NCBI GenBank assembly: GCA_034007295.1
Contig: JAVERC010000003.1
Location: 96,854-160,853 of the forward strand
Reading direction: 5' to 3'
Origin: JACKCP01 sp034007295
GTDB taxonomy: Bacteria > Desulfobacterota > Desulfobacteria > Desulfobacterales > JACKCP01
DNA length: 64,000 nt
Part shown: one piece after another, positions 1 to 8,453 of the stretch
Position numbering within the stretch: the first letter of the stretch is position 1
Layout: each line of letters starts with the position of its first letter
The notes under the pieces: model-generated
Database searches by the model: none
Told to the model about the DNA's origin: nothing
Seen by the model: the letters and a program-made list of their open reading frames with translations, nothing else
Made by a program: the position numbers and the translations under genes

Positions 1-1
1 G

Positions 2-208
2 TGCAAAAAAATGCTGGATAAGGGCATTGCTGCAACAATAGGCCCTGTTGGAGAACCTTATGTTCAGTCTTTTCCTGTGCCGGAATTTTTTTTTGCATAT
101 TTTTTAAAAAGCAGATTTACACTTGCTGAAGCTTATCTTTTAAGTATTCCCTATATTTCTTGGAAAATGGTTCTGGTTGGTGATCCTTTGTATAAATTTA
201 ATATTTGA
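2..208 (+). CDS. C-terminal end of a TIGR03790-type protein (partial)
   Basis: The reading frame is open from the left edge (codons from base 2), so only about the last 68 residues are visible and the start lies outside the window. The fragment has a glycine/proline-rich stretch (TIGPVGEPYVQSFPVPEFF), then TLAEAY and a closing WKMVLVGDPLY. This is how I remember the end of TIGR03790 proteins, a conserved family of unknown function often found in genomes with PEP-CTERM sorting. The assignment rests on motif memory only. The next gene starts 77 bases downstream in the same direction, so they may be co-transcribed. Confidence 0.5.
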   Translation, partial: CKKMLDKGIAATIGPVGEPYVQSFPVPEFFFAYFLKSRFTLAEAYLLSIPYISWKMVLVGDPLYKFNI

Positions 209-285
209 ATATTAATTAATTTCGCAATAGTATTATATTTTTACTGACAATTCTTTTTAAATTTTTAACAGATAATGGATTTTTT

Positions 286-2529
286 ATGAATACAGATTTT
301 ATTGTAAAGCATAATAAACTGTTTTTATTTATTCCGCTATTTTTTGCTTTGATTTTTTTTTATCACATTCCAAAAGTCAAAAATGTTGAAGATGTAGACC
401 ATTTTATTATTCAAGATGACCCTGAAAATCTTTATTATATTGATTTTAAAAAGGTTTTTGGTAATGATGAATTTTTTATTATTGCCTTTAAAGGTAATAA
501 TTTATTTTCAGAAGCCAGCCTGAATTTATTAAAAAAAATTACAGAAGAATTAAAAGAGATTGATGAGGTTAAAGATGTAAAAAGTCTTGCAAACATTGAT
601 GAAACAATTGGCTATGATGATTTTTTTGAAGTAAGACCTTTTCTTGAGGCAATACCATCTGATAGCATTGAGCTTGAAAATTTAAAAAAAAGAGCTGTAA
701 CAAATCCATTGTATCTGAATAATTTTATTTCAGATGATGGAAATACTTTTGCTCTTCTTATTGAAGCTTTTGATAAGCCTGATGATTATGATTACCGTTT
801 CAGGCTGATAGAAAAAACTAAGCAGGTTTTAAATAAATATCAAAATATAAAATTCTATCTTGCCGGTAAAACTGTAACAGATACTTCCATGACACAATAT
901 ATGGAAAAAGATCTGAATTTATTAATTCCATTATCCTATCTTTTTATAGCTTTATGCGTTTTTTATTTTTTTAGAAGCATAATTTTAACAATTGTATCTG
1001 TTATAAATATAAGTTTCTGCCTTGGGTCTACCATGGGATTTATGGGACTTTTAGATATTACCCAAAACAGTGTAACAAGTATTGTAATGCCTCTTATTAT
1101 GGCTTTAGCTCTTTGTGACACAGTTCATATCTATTCATTTATGACTTTGGATGAGCTTAAAAAAAACGGAAACGACAAAATAAAAGCAATGGGAAGCGTT
1201 TTAAGAAAAAATATAAAGCCATGCTTTTTAACTTCTCTTACAACAGGAATTGGTTTTTTATCTCTTTATACAAGCAAACTTGTTCCAATTAAAGAATTTG
1301 CACTTACTGCATGTGCTGGAGTTTTTTTTGAATTTTTATTTTCTTTTACACTTCTTCCTTCAATTCTTTTATTTTTTAAAGCCGAAAAAATTTTTAAAAA
1401 CCATTCAAAAAAAAGTTTTATCTGGAATCTTTTGAATTTAATTAACAAAATAGTATTAGATTACAGCCGATATATAATTTTAATATCAATATTTGTCTTT
1501 TTTATATGCTCAGCTCTTATTTTAAATATAAAAATTGAAACAAATATTGTGGAATTTTTCAAAAAAAACAGTTCTTTAAGGCAGTCACTTGAGTTTGTGG
1601 AAGAAAATTTAAGCGGAGTGGAAACTTTTGACATTTCACTATATTCAACTCAAAGAGATGCATTTAAGAATCCAGAACATCTTGTTTTAATGGAAAAAAT
1701 AGAAAAATATATTAACTCGTTAGAAGGCATTGACAAAACAATTTCATTTAACAATTTTATCAAAGACATGAATAAATCGTTTCACAATGAAAATAATGAT
1801 TTTTATAAAATTCCTGAATCTTCAAATTTAGTAGCACAATACCTTCTTCTTTATGATTCTGATGATATAGAAGATTATATAAACTCAGATTATAATCATG
1901 CCAGAATAACAATTCGTATTTCTGAGCACAGCTCGTTAAAACAAAAAGAACTGATTGAAAAAATTAAGAAATATTTAAAGAAAACAGAAAATGATCAAAT
2001 CAGCTTAAAGCTTACAGGCAGAGTTCTTCAGGATGTTATTGTTATAGATGAAATATTTGCAGGCCAGATTAAAAGCCTTGGCACAGCTTTTATTATAATT
2101 TCCATTGTGTTCTTTTTTGTTTTCAGGTCATTTAAAACAGGTCTTGTAAGCATGGTTCCAAATGCCTTTCCAATCCTTATTAATTTTGGGGTGATGGGAC
2201 TTTTAGGGATTCCTCTTAATACGGCTACAGCTTTAATTTCTGCTGTTGCAATAGGAATTGCTGTTGATGATACAATTCATTTTATCAGTGAATTCAGAAC
2301 AAATGAAAAAAAACATAATGATGCAGAAAAGCTCCTGACTCATGTTTTGTTTAAAAAAGGCAGTGCTATTATTTCAAGTTCTCTGATCTTGTGTATAGGA
2401 TTTGGTGTGCTTGGATTCAGCAGTTTTATTCCGACTTTTCAATTTGGGGTATTGTGTGCATTAATTATGATTTCTGCAGTAGTATCGGATTTATTTTTGC
2501 TGCCAGTTTTGTTAAAAATAATAAAATAA
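286..2529 (+). CDS. MMPL/HAE3-type RND superfamily exporter
   Basis: This 747-residue inner-membrane protein has the duplicated RND layout. One TM helix lies at about 11-27, then a periplasmic domain, a block of TM helices at about 213-365, a second single TM near 395-415, a second periplasmic domain, and a final TM block from about 600 to the end. Each TM block carries an acidic residue in the expected proton-relay helix: ALALCDTVHIY near residue 277 and GIAVDDTIHF near 661-662. At about 750 residues it is of the short MMPL/HAE3 class (lipid, hopanoid or siderophore-type cargo) and not a drug or metal pump. No adaptor or TolC gene is adjacent. A LolA-like protein and a beta-barrel protein, the usual companions of such exporters, lie on the opposite strand 8 kb away. 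The substrate is unknown. Confidence 0.88.
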   Translation: MNTDFIVKHNKLFLFIPLFFALIFFYHIPKVKNVEDVDHFIIQDDPENLYYIDFKKVFGNDEFFIIAFKGNNLFSEASLNLLKKITEELKEIDEVKDVKSLANIDETIGYDDFFEVRPFLEAIPSDSIELENLKKRAVTNPLYLNNFISDDGNTFALLIEAFDKPDDYDYRFRLIEKTKQVLNKYQNIKFYLAGKTVTDTSMTQYMEKDLNLLIPLSYLFIALCVFYFFRSIILTIVSVINISFCLGSTMGFMGLLDITQNSVTSIVMPLIMALALCDTVHIYSFMTLDELKKNGNDKIKAMGSVLRKNIKPCFLTSLTTGIGFLSLYTSKLVPIKEFALTACAGVFFEFLFSFTLLPSILLFFKAEKIFKNHSKKSFIWNLLNLINKIVLDYSRYIILISIFVFFICSALILNIKIETNIVEFFKKNSSLRQSLEFVEENLSGVETFDISLYSTQRDAFKNPEHLVLMEKIEKYINSLEGIDKTISFNNFIKDMNKSFHNENNDFYKIPESSNLVAQYLLLYDSDDIEDYINSDYNHARITIRISEHSSLKQKELIEKIKKYLKKTENDQISLKLTGRVLQDVIVIDEIFAGQIKSLGTAFIIISIVFFFVFRSFKTGLVSMVPNAFPILINFGVMGLLGIPLNTATALISAVAIGIAVDDTIHFISEFRTNEKKHNDAEKLLTHVLFKKGSAIISSSLILCIGFGVLGFSSFIPTFQFGVLCALIMISAVVSDLFLLPVLLKIIK

Positions 2530-2646
2530 GATGAATATCAATAAATTATTTCTTTAAAAAAAATCTTAAATAATTTAATATATTAAATATATTTAATTAA
2601 TTCTTTTCTCCGTTATTATAAAAATTTTTCATAAGGAAATAAACCA

Positions 2647-3423
2647 ATGGAAATAAGTGGATATAGATTTTTATGTATTGATGATGATGAAGAACTTATG
2701 GAGAAAGCCTATAAATTAAGATATTCGGTTTATTGTAAGGAAGTAAAATATCTTAATCCTGATGATTATGATGACAGTATGGAGATTGACGAATTTGATA
2801 AATATTCCATTCATTTTGCAGCTCTTAATGAAAATAATGAAGTTCTTGGGACATTAAGGCTGGTACTGAATTCAGATCTCGGCTTTCCTCTGGAGCATCA
2901 TTGCAGAGAATATGATAAGACAAAAATTGATTTTTCACGCAATAATCTTGCAGAAATTTCACGTCTTGCAGTTGATAAATCTTTCAGAAGAAGAAAAGAT
3001 GACGGAATGTTTGGAGTTGAGTCCTATGATGGCGATGCGAATAACGAGGTTTCAAAGGAAATAAGAGAAAAAAGGAAACGCCCTATAATAGTAGTCGGGC
3101 TGTATAAAATGATGTATATGGAAAGTAAAAGAAGGGGGATCACACACTGGTATGCAGCCATGGAAGAGAAATTAAACAAGGCTCTGAATCATTTTTCATT
3201 TAAATTTGAAGCTATTGGGCCTGTACAGGATTATTCTGGTCCAGTTATTCCATTTTTAGGAAATATTCAGGAAATAGAAGAAGAAGTTTTTAGAAATAAA
3301 CCAGAGCTCCTCCATCTTATGGTTTATGGTCTTGAATCTTCTAATATGCCAAAGTTTGGTGTTTTTTTCCCGCTTAAAAATTTAATTTTTATAAAAATCG
3401 CAAAATTAATGGGTAAAATTTAA
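2647..3423 (+). CDS. PEP-CTERM/exosortase-associated acyltransferase (GNAT-like)
   Basis: This is a 258-residue soluble protein. The N-terminal half resembles autoinducer-synthase/N-acyl amino acid synthase folds: LRYSVYCKEVKYL near residues 24-36, then VLGTLRLVLNS near 73-83 and a EISRLAVDKSFRRR segment near 105-118. This pattern fits the family named TIGR03694, putative PEP-CTERM/exosortase-associated acyltransferase, which is related to FeeM-type N-acyl amino acid synthases. By family it would move an acyl chain from acyl carrier protein or CoA to an amine; the acceptor is unknown. It is the first gene of a tight same-strand set: the amidohydrolase begins 15 bases later. The start is the ATG after AAGGAAAT. 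Confidence 0.75.
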   Translation: MEISGYRFLCIDDDEELMEKAYKLRYSVYCKEVKYLNPDDYDDSMEIDEFDKYSIHFAALNENNEVLGTLRLVLNSDLGFPLEHHCREYDKTKIDFSRNNLAEISRLAVDKSFRRRKDDGMFGVESYDGDANNEVSKEIREKRKRPIIVVGLYKMMYMESKRRGITHWYAAMEEKLNKALNHFSFKFEAIGPVQDYSGPVIPFLGNIQEIEEEVFRNKPELLHLMVYGLESSNMPKFGVFFPLKNLIFIKIAKLMGKI

Positions 3424-3437
3424 AAAAAGGCAGAAAA

Positions 3438-4346
3438 ATGAAAATTGTAAATTCCCATGTGCATATGGTAGAACTTGATAAAATGATTGAAAAAATGGGA
3501 AATATTGAACTTTCCGGCGGTATTTCTGTTTTAAAGGATCTTGAATCAACTCTTCCTCTTCTAAATGTTGACGTTTTACTTAGTCAAATGGATGAAGCAG
3601 GTGTAGAAGAATCTTTTTTATTTGCAGTTGAAGCTCCCATTGTTTATGCCTCAAATGAGTATGTTAAAAAATTGTGTGACCTCTATCCACAAAGGTTTAC
3701 AGGTATAGCTTCTGTTAATCCGCTTTCTGAAACAGCTGTTGAAGATTTAGAATATGCTGTAAAAAAATTAGGTTTAAAAGGCCTTAAACTTCATCCCCCT
3801 CTTCAGAATTTTTTTATGAATGATAAAAAAGTTTTTCCAGTTTATCAAAAAGCAGTTGATCTTGATATACCAGTGATTTTTCATGTAGGCACTACGCCTT
3901 TTGGAAGTCTTTGCAGATTATCCCAGGCAAACCCTCTTTTAGTAGACGATGTTGCTGTTGAATTTCCTGATTTAAGAATAATGCTTACTCATCTTGGAAC
4001 CCTATGGCATAATGAATCTTTTATGGTTGTTGAGAAAAATCCAAATGTCTACATAGATACTGCTGCTTATTTATATGAAATAAAAGAACTCCTTAATTCA
4101 AATCTTATAGAAAGGATAGGCAGTGATAAAATAATTTTTGGAACAGATTATCCCATGCCTTATGCAGGAAAAGTACATAAGATTAAAGATTTTGTAGACT
4201 GTATTAAAAATTTGGATATAGATGAAAATATAAAAACAAAAATTTTTAGTGAAAATTATAAATCAATGCTTTATGGGAAAAAAGGCAGTTCAGATTCAGT
4301 AAATGCAGAAGATATGTTAAAAATACATGAATTAAAAAAACTTTAA
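3438..4346 (+). CDS. amidohydrolase family protein (amidohydro_2-like TIM barrel)
   Basis: This 302-residue protein is a probable metal-dependent hydrolase or decarboxylase of the amidohydrolase-2 type. The metal ligands of the family are visible: H7 and H9 in NSHVHM, H149 in IFHVGT, H185 in THLGT and D237 in FGTDYPMPY. Length and order of motifs are normal for the family. It sits between an acyltransferase (15 bases upstream) and an adenylate-forming enzyme (4 bases downstream), so it probably acts on the same small molecule, for example by hydrolysing an amide or decarboxylating an aromatic acid. The substrate cannot be told from sequence. Confidence 0.8.
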   Translation: MKIVNSHVHMVELDKMIEKMGNIELSGGISVLKDLESTLPLLNVDVLLSQMDEAGVEESFLFAVEAPIVYASNEYVKKLCDLYPQRFTGIASVNPLSETAVEDLEYAVKKLGLKGLKLHPPLQNFFMNDKKVFPVYQKAVDLDIPVIFHVGTTPFGSLCRLSQANPLLVDDVAVEFPDLRIMLTHLGTLWHNESFMVVEKNPNVYIDTAAYLYEIKELLNSNLIERIGSDKIIFGTDYPMPYAGKVHKIKDFVDCIKNLDIDENIKTKIFSENYKSMLYGKKGSSDSVNAEDMLKIHELKKL

Positions 4347-4350
4347 TGCC

Positions 4351-5766
4351 ATGAATGCTATATTTGACAAATTTGTTTTTCGCCAATATAAAAAAATAAG
4401 AAATTATCTAACTTATTCTGACCCTGAAAAAATAATATCTGATTCAGAAAAAAAACTTATAAAAGCCTTTAAAACAACATCAAAAACCCTTCCTTTTTAT
4501 AAAAAATTTCTTTTGGAAAATAGAATTGATCCGGATTTAATTGATTCAATGGAATCTTTTAAAAAAAATATACCTCTAATTGATAAAGAAACTGTTTTTT
4601 CAAAAAATTCATTTTCAGATTTTTGTAAAAATGGATCACTTCAGGATATTTCCCTTGTTTATTCAAGCTCTGGTTCATCAAATGTTTTTTCTTTTGGAGT
4701 TGAAACATGGAAAAACCGTAAGAGGTCAGCATTGGGAATAGAGTTTCTTCTTGATAATGCCTTTGATATATTCAAGAAAAAAACTTTTTTAATAAACTGC
4801 CTTCCCATGGGAGTGAAAATTTTTACAAGAACTCTTCCTGTTGCAGAAACAAGTGTAAGAGAAGATGTTGTTGTTGCAGTTTTGGATAAATTGAAAAATT
4901 ACTATGATCAGTTTATCATTGTTGGAGAAAGTCTTTTTTTGAAAAAAGTTGTTGAAGAGGGAATAAAAAAAGGGATTCCTCTAAGGGATATGAAAATTAA
5001 TATTATTACAGGCGGTGAATTTATATCTGAAACATACCGTTCTTATATGGCAAGCCTTCTTAATATTGATCTTCTGGACCCTGAAACTGGTATTATCGCT
5101 TTTAATATGGGTCTTTCTGAAATCTCAATGAGTATTTTCAGCGAAAATATAAGCCTTATAAAATTGAGAAACAAGGCTTTGAGTGACGAAAAATTGAGAA
5201 ATTTACTTTTCGGAGATTGTTTATTTATACCATTATTTATGCAATATATTCCTCTTCAAAACTGGCTCGAAACTACAGATAAAAATTCTGAACTGGTAGT
5301 ATCTGTTCTTGATGAAAATTCAAAAATTCCTTTAATCAGATATAATACAAAAGATATTGTCAAATTAGTATCTTATGAAAAGATGAAAGAAAATCTCTGC
5401 TCTATTGGGTATGAAGAATTTTTACCTGAATTTAAGCTTCCTTTTGGTATAATTACAGGAAAAAATCTTAGTGTTGATAATGGAGCTATAAGCATTCATG
5501 TTAATCAGGTTAAAGAGGCTCTTTATTATAATTTTGAACTGGCATCAAGGCTAACCGGAAATTTTAAATTAATTAAACATGATGATAAAGTTTTAATTAA
5601 TTTACAGCTTAAAAAAAATTATAAATATTTAAAAGAGGATGAGAATAGTTTTCTTACTTTTTTTGATTCAGATAAAAGAAAAAATTTAGAGGTTAAATTT
5701 TGGGAATTTTTTTCTTTTGGTCATGGAATTGATCATGATTTTGAAAGAAAGAATATTTACACCTGA
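4351..5766 (+). CDS. adenylate-forming enzyme, phenylacetate-CoA ligase/F390 synthetase-like
   Basis: This 471-residue protein resembles the PaaK/CapK branch of AMP-forming ligases. It has an N-terminal helical part (KTLPFYKKFLLENRID, IPLIDKETVF), a nucleotide-loop-like VYSSSGSSNVFSFG near residues 104-117, and IITGGEFISETYR near 223-235. LIRYNTKDIVKL near 329-340 corresponds to the hinge/Asp region of the family. By family it would activate a carboxylate as an acyl-adenylate and transfer it to CoA or another acceptor. It is the third gene of the acyltransferase/amidohydrolase set. Its last codon (ACC) and stop (TGA) are the first bases of a family-B repeat, so the native 3' end may have been cut by that insertion; the length is still in the normal range. 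Confidence 0.7.
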   Translation: MNAIFDKFVFRQYKKIRNYLTYSDPEKIISDSEKKLIKAFKTTSKTLPFYKKFLLENRIDPDLIDSMESFKKNIPLIDKETVFSKNSFSDFCKNGSLQDISLVYSSSGSSNVFSFGVETWKNRKRSALGIEFLLDNAFDIFKKKTFLINCLPMGVKIFTRTLPVAETSVREDVVVAVLDKLKNYYDQFIIVGESLFLKKVVEEGIKKGIPLRDMKINIITGGEFISETYRSYMASLLNIDLLDPETGIIAFNMGLSEISMSIFSENISLIKLRNKALSDEKLRNLLFGDCLFIPLFMQYIPLQNWLETTDKNSELVVSVLDENSKIPLIRYNTKDIVKLVSYEKMKENLCSIGYEEFLPEFKLPFGIITGKNLSVDNGAISIHVNQVKEALYYNFELASRLTGNFKLIKHDDKVLINLQLKKNYKYLKEDENSFLTFFDSDKRKNLEVKFWEFFSFGHGIDHDFERKNIYT

Positions 5767-5960
5767 ATTGAGCGATTTTCAAGTTTGCTGCATATACAAG
5801 GCAAATTGCATCAGGCTATACTTTTGCTATGCGTGATGCAATTTAACGCCGTAGATGCAGCAAACTTGGAAAGCCCACAGGGTTTCATATTTTTAAATAT
5901 AATAAGCTTGATTCATTGAGAATTTGCTAATTTAAAAATATGAAACGCACAATTTAGGTT
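5761..5960 (+). repeat. family B repeat, copy 1 (full length, about 200 bp)
   Basis: A structured element with near-identical ends: ACCTGAATTGAGCG at the left and, inverted, AACCTAAATTGTGCG at the right. Inside are two nested perfect inverted repeats, CAAGTTTGCTGCAT with ATGCAGCAAACTTG and AAATTGCATCA with TGATGCAATTT. A second hairpin follows with arms GTTTCATATTTTTAAA and TTTAAAAATATGAAAC. An inverted full copy lies at 32472-32670 and a deleted copy at 18137-18255. It carries no open reading frame of note and looks like a MITE. Confidence 0.85.
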
Positions 5961-5984
5961 ACATCATAAAATATGAGGTCTTCT

Positions 5985-6809
5985 ATGTCGCAGGATAAGG
6001 CAAATTATAATTATTATGATTTATTCAGCAGGAATCTTGGTTTGATTACTCAAGAACAGCAGGAAAAATTAAAAAATTCAAAAGTTTGTGTTTTTGGTGC
6101 TGGCGGAATAGGCGGAACAGCCTTTGAGATTTTAATAAGATCCGGAATAGGCAGTTTTGCTATTGTAGATAAAGATTATTTTGAGGCTTCAAATATAAAT
6201 CGCCAGATATTTTGTTTTACAGACACAATTGGAAAGGACAAAGTTGAGGCTGCTAAAGACTTTGGTTTAAGAATAAATCCTTATGCTGATATAGAAACTT
6301 ATAAAAAAATTGATGAAGAAAATATTGATAAATTAATTTCTGGAGCTGATGTTATTTTGCTTGCCATAGATGAACTTGAGCCATGTATAATTATTTCAAG
6401 AGCCGCAAGAAAACAAAATATTCCAATTGTAGAGGGCTGGGCTATTCCTTTTGGGAATGTAAGGGTCTTTGATTCAACAACACCAGAACTTGAGGAAGTT
6501 TATAATCTTCCCACAAAGGGCAAGCCTCTTTCTAAGTTTTCCAAAGATCAGATTGATGAGTTTGGCAGGGAAGTTCTATATAGCCTTGGTGATATAGAAG
6601 GTATAATAGATTATTATTCTGCTGATGTTATTGAAAGAATTGAAAGCGGAAAAATACCTTCATTTGCTCCCATGGTATGGCTTACATCGGTATTTATGGC
6701 AGCCGAAGTATTGAAAATTTTATTAAATATGGGAAAAATTGCTTCTGGTAGAGATTTTTGTCTTTATGATCCTTTTCTTCATAAGATTCCTGGCAAAAAG
6801 ATTGATTAA
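5985..6809 (+). CDS. ThiF/MoeB/HesA-type E1-like adenylyltransferase
   Basis: This 274-residue soluble protein has an E1-like ATP-binding fold. The nucleotide loop is VFGAGGIGG near residue 38, followed by a DKDYFEASNINRQIF segment in which Asp and the NxNRQ motif bind ATP-Mg in ThiF and MoeB, then LLAIDELEP. The CxxC pairs that bind zinc in MoeB/ThiF are not visible, and there is no rhodanese or ubiquitin-like domain. By family it would adenylate a C-terminal glycine of a small carrier protein or activate a small carboxylate. No carrier-protein gene is recognisable nearby. I prefer the ATG at 5985 because GAGG stands six bases ahead of it; an ATG at 5973 is also in frame. A family-B repeat separates it from the upstream operon. 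Confidence 0.78.
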   Translation: MSQDKANYNYYDLFSRNLGLITQEQQEKLKNSKVCVFGAGGIGGTAFEILIRSGIGSFAIVDKDYFEASNINRQIFCFTDTIGKDKVEAAKDFGLRINPYADIETYKKIDEENIDKLISGADVILLAIDELEPCIIISRAARKQNIPIVEGWAIPFGNVRVFDSTTPELEEVYNLPTKGKPLSKFSKDQIDEFGREVLYSLGDIEGIIDYYSADVIERIESGKIPSFAPMVWLTSVFMAAEVLKILLNMGKIASGRDFCLYDPFLHKIPGKKID

Positions 6810-7180
6810 TCTTTGTTTTCAAAAATTTTTTTAATTTTTGGATTTGAAAAATAAATCAGGAAAAATATTGCAAAAAATATATCAATAAGTCTTTCCGGCC
6901 AGCTTACCAGGCTGTTCCAGTTTTTAAAATTATCAAGATAGATCATTGTCAGGTGTGCCGGTATTTGGGTAGCTGCTATAAAAAAACCAAGCTTTCTTCC
7001 AAAATTTTTTAAAAACAATAATCCATATCCGGCAGCAGGGCTTAGAAAAGCAAGGGAATGAAAATATATTGTAATAAAAAATGGAGTTACTTCTTTCATA
7101 ATTCCACCAATAATCACCCAGTGAATTATCCCTCCAATAAAGAAAAGAATACCTGTAAATTTTATTATAATTATATTCAT
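6806..7180 (-). CDS. small four-helix membrane protein of unknown function
   Basis: This 124-residue hydrophobic protein has four likely TM helices, at about 5-25, 37-57, 63-83 and 98-115, with short polar loops and a lysine-rich C-terminus. I do not recognise the family. It converges on the ThiF-like gene and overlaps its stop by four bases. A family-A repeat (7206-7346) stands just upstream of its start. The reading frame is clean and the hydrophobic pattern is convincing, so I take it as real. Confidence 0.55.
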   Translation of the reverse strand: MNIIIIKFTGILFFIGGIIHWVIIGGIMKEVTPFFITIYFHSLAFLSPAAGYGLLFLKNFGRKLGFFIAATQIPAHLTMIYLDNFKNWNSLVSWPERLIDIFFAIFFLIYFSNPKIKKIFENKD

Positions 7181-7205
7181 AAATTTTTATTCCTTAAATT
7201 ATATT

Positions 7206-7346
7206 GTAATTGGCCGAAAGCCAGAATTTTTGTTTTAGTTTAAGGAAGAAGAAAATTTAACCTTTAGAATACATTAGTATTTTGAAGATTAAATTTTGAA
7301 TCTGACTTTAGAATAGATAAAAAGAGCGTTTTCATCCAGCAGCTAC
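7206..7346 (+). repeat. family A repeat, copy 1
   Basis: A diverged copy of the about 145-bp family. It begins with GTAATTGGCCGAAAG, has the internal TTTAACC ... GATTAAATTTTGAATCTGAC block, and ends GCGTTTTCATCCAGCAGCTA. Orientation is taken as plus when the ATTGGCCGAAAAC end comes first. Confidence 0.8.
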
Positions 7347-7354
7347 ATAAAATA

Positions 7355-7384
7355 AAAGGCCGTCAAAATAATCTGACGGCCTTT
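7355..7384 (-). terminator. intrinsic terminator of the PEP-CTERM gene
   Basis: A perfect 11-bp stem, AAAGGCCGTCA with TGACGGCCTTT and an eight-base loop. It lies 20 bases after the stop of the minus-strand PEP-CTERM gene, with T-rich sequence following on the minus strand. Confidence 0.8.
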
Positions 7385-7404
7385 AAATTTTAAATTTTTA
7401 AAAA

Positions 7405-8295
7405 TTATTTATTTAGAATTTTTTTTCTGGCTAACCCTGCAAATCCAAGCAGTCCCAGGCCAAAAAATATCAATGTGGAAGGTTCTGGAACTACTGTTGC
7501 ATTGATAGGGTCTTCTCCAATATTCCAGCCAGAAGGTGTTGCGTTTCCAGTAATAACAACATTCATGTCAAGGTCTGCAAAAGTTCCTATACCTGTAGGC
7601 ATGGCATCGGAATCAAGAGCTGTCATCATAGAACCACCTGTAACATCAAGGAAAGCATTGGAAGATCCGCTGTAAGGGAAGGTAAGACCATTTATATCTT
7701 CTGTATATGTTGTGTATGTGTCACCAATAACGACTCCTGGAGTAAAGTCTGCACTTAACCAAAGGTTATTGTCTCCAGTAGCGTTCCATACTGTCCAGTC
7801 AGGCATTTCTAAATCAGTAAGACCATCATAATCTGGAGTAACTGTTGGTCCTGTTGCAATGTCTAATCCTGTAGTAGATTTATAAAGGTTAACATATCCC
7901 CCAACTTCATTAACTGTATACCCTGAATCTGTAGCAAACAGTTCATTGTCACTTAATCCCCAAAAATATCCAACTATCCATTCACCTGTAGTCTGTGACC
8001 AATAATTTTCCCAGCCTCCGTCATTATTTGAATCTATTTGGATGCTTGTAATGCTTATCAATCCATAAGTGTTTGTTCCGCCTGTTCCTGATCCACCGTA
8101 ATTAAAACCGAAATCCGGACCAGTAAATGCTGGGTTTGTAAGATCATTTTCATTGCTGTAGTCTGTACCAATAGAATAAACATTGGCTTTAATATTTATC
8201 GGACCCTGTGGCAGTGAAATTGAAAAGGCGTAAACGCTTGTGCATAAAAAAATTGAAAACATAATGCACAATAAAAACAAAATGTTTTTTTTCAT
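7405..8295 (-). CDS. secreted PEP-CTERM sorting-domain protein
   Basis: This 296-residue exported protein has a signal peptide at residues 1-23 (KKNILFLLCIMFSIFLCTSVYA). The body is rich in Gly, Asn, Asp and Thr with no known enzyme motif. The C-terminus has VPEPSTL at about 268, a hydrophobic helix, then ARKK. This tripartite end is the PEP-CTERM signal recognised by an exosortase, which anchors or releases the protein at the cell surface. The function of the body is unknown; such proteins are usually surface or matrix proteins. A good GGAG ribosome site precedes the start, and it has its own terminator. Confidence 0.9.
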   Translation of the reverse strand: MKKNILFLLCIMFSIFLCTSVYAFSISLPQGPINIKANVYSIGTDYSNENDLTNPAFTGPDFGFNYGGSGTGGTNTYGLISITSIQIDSNNDGGWENYWSQTTGEWIVGYFWGLSDNELFATDSGYTVNEVGGYVNLYKSTTGLDIATGPTVTPDYDGLTDLEMPDWTVWNATGDNNLWLSADFTPGVVIGDTYTTYTEDINGLTFPYSGSSNAFLDVTGGSMMTALDSDAMPTGIGTFADLDMNVVITGNATPSGWNIGEDPINATVVPEPSTLIFFGLGLLGFAGLARKKILNK

Positions 8296-8453
8296 AACTA
8301 TCTCCTTTGATTAATTGTTTTTAGTTACAAACTTACATTATTTCAATGAAAAATTGAAATCTGCAGCTTGTATTATGTGGGAATGAATATTAGTATTAAT
8401 AATACACTGAAATATAAAAAATACAATATTAAATTTTTAAATAAATTATGTTT

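Noticed and set aside
1250..1448. Open frames on both strands inside the RND exporter
   Set aside because: They lie wholly inside a well-supported gene, have no ribosome site and translate to low-complexity hydrophobic text caused by AT-rich TM codons.
5761..5960. Reading the family B hairpins as a CRISPR-like or rho-independent terminator array
   Set aside because: There are no regularly spaced repeats or spacers, and the two full copies share ends and internal order as one mobile-type element.
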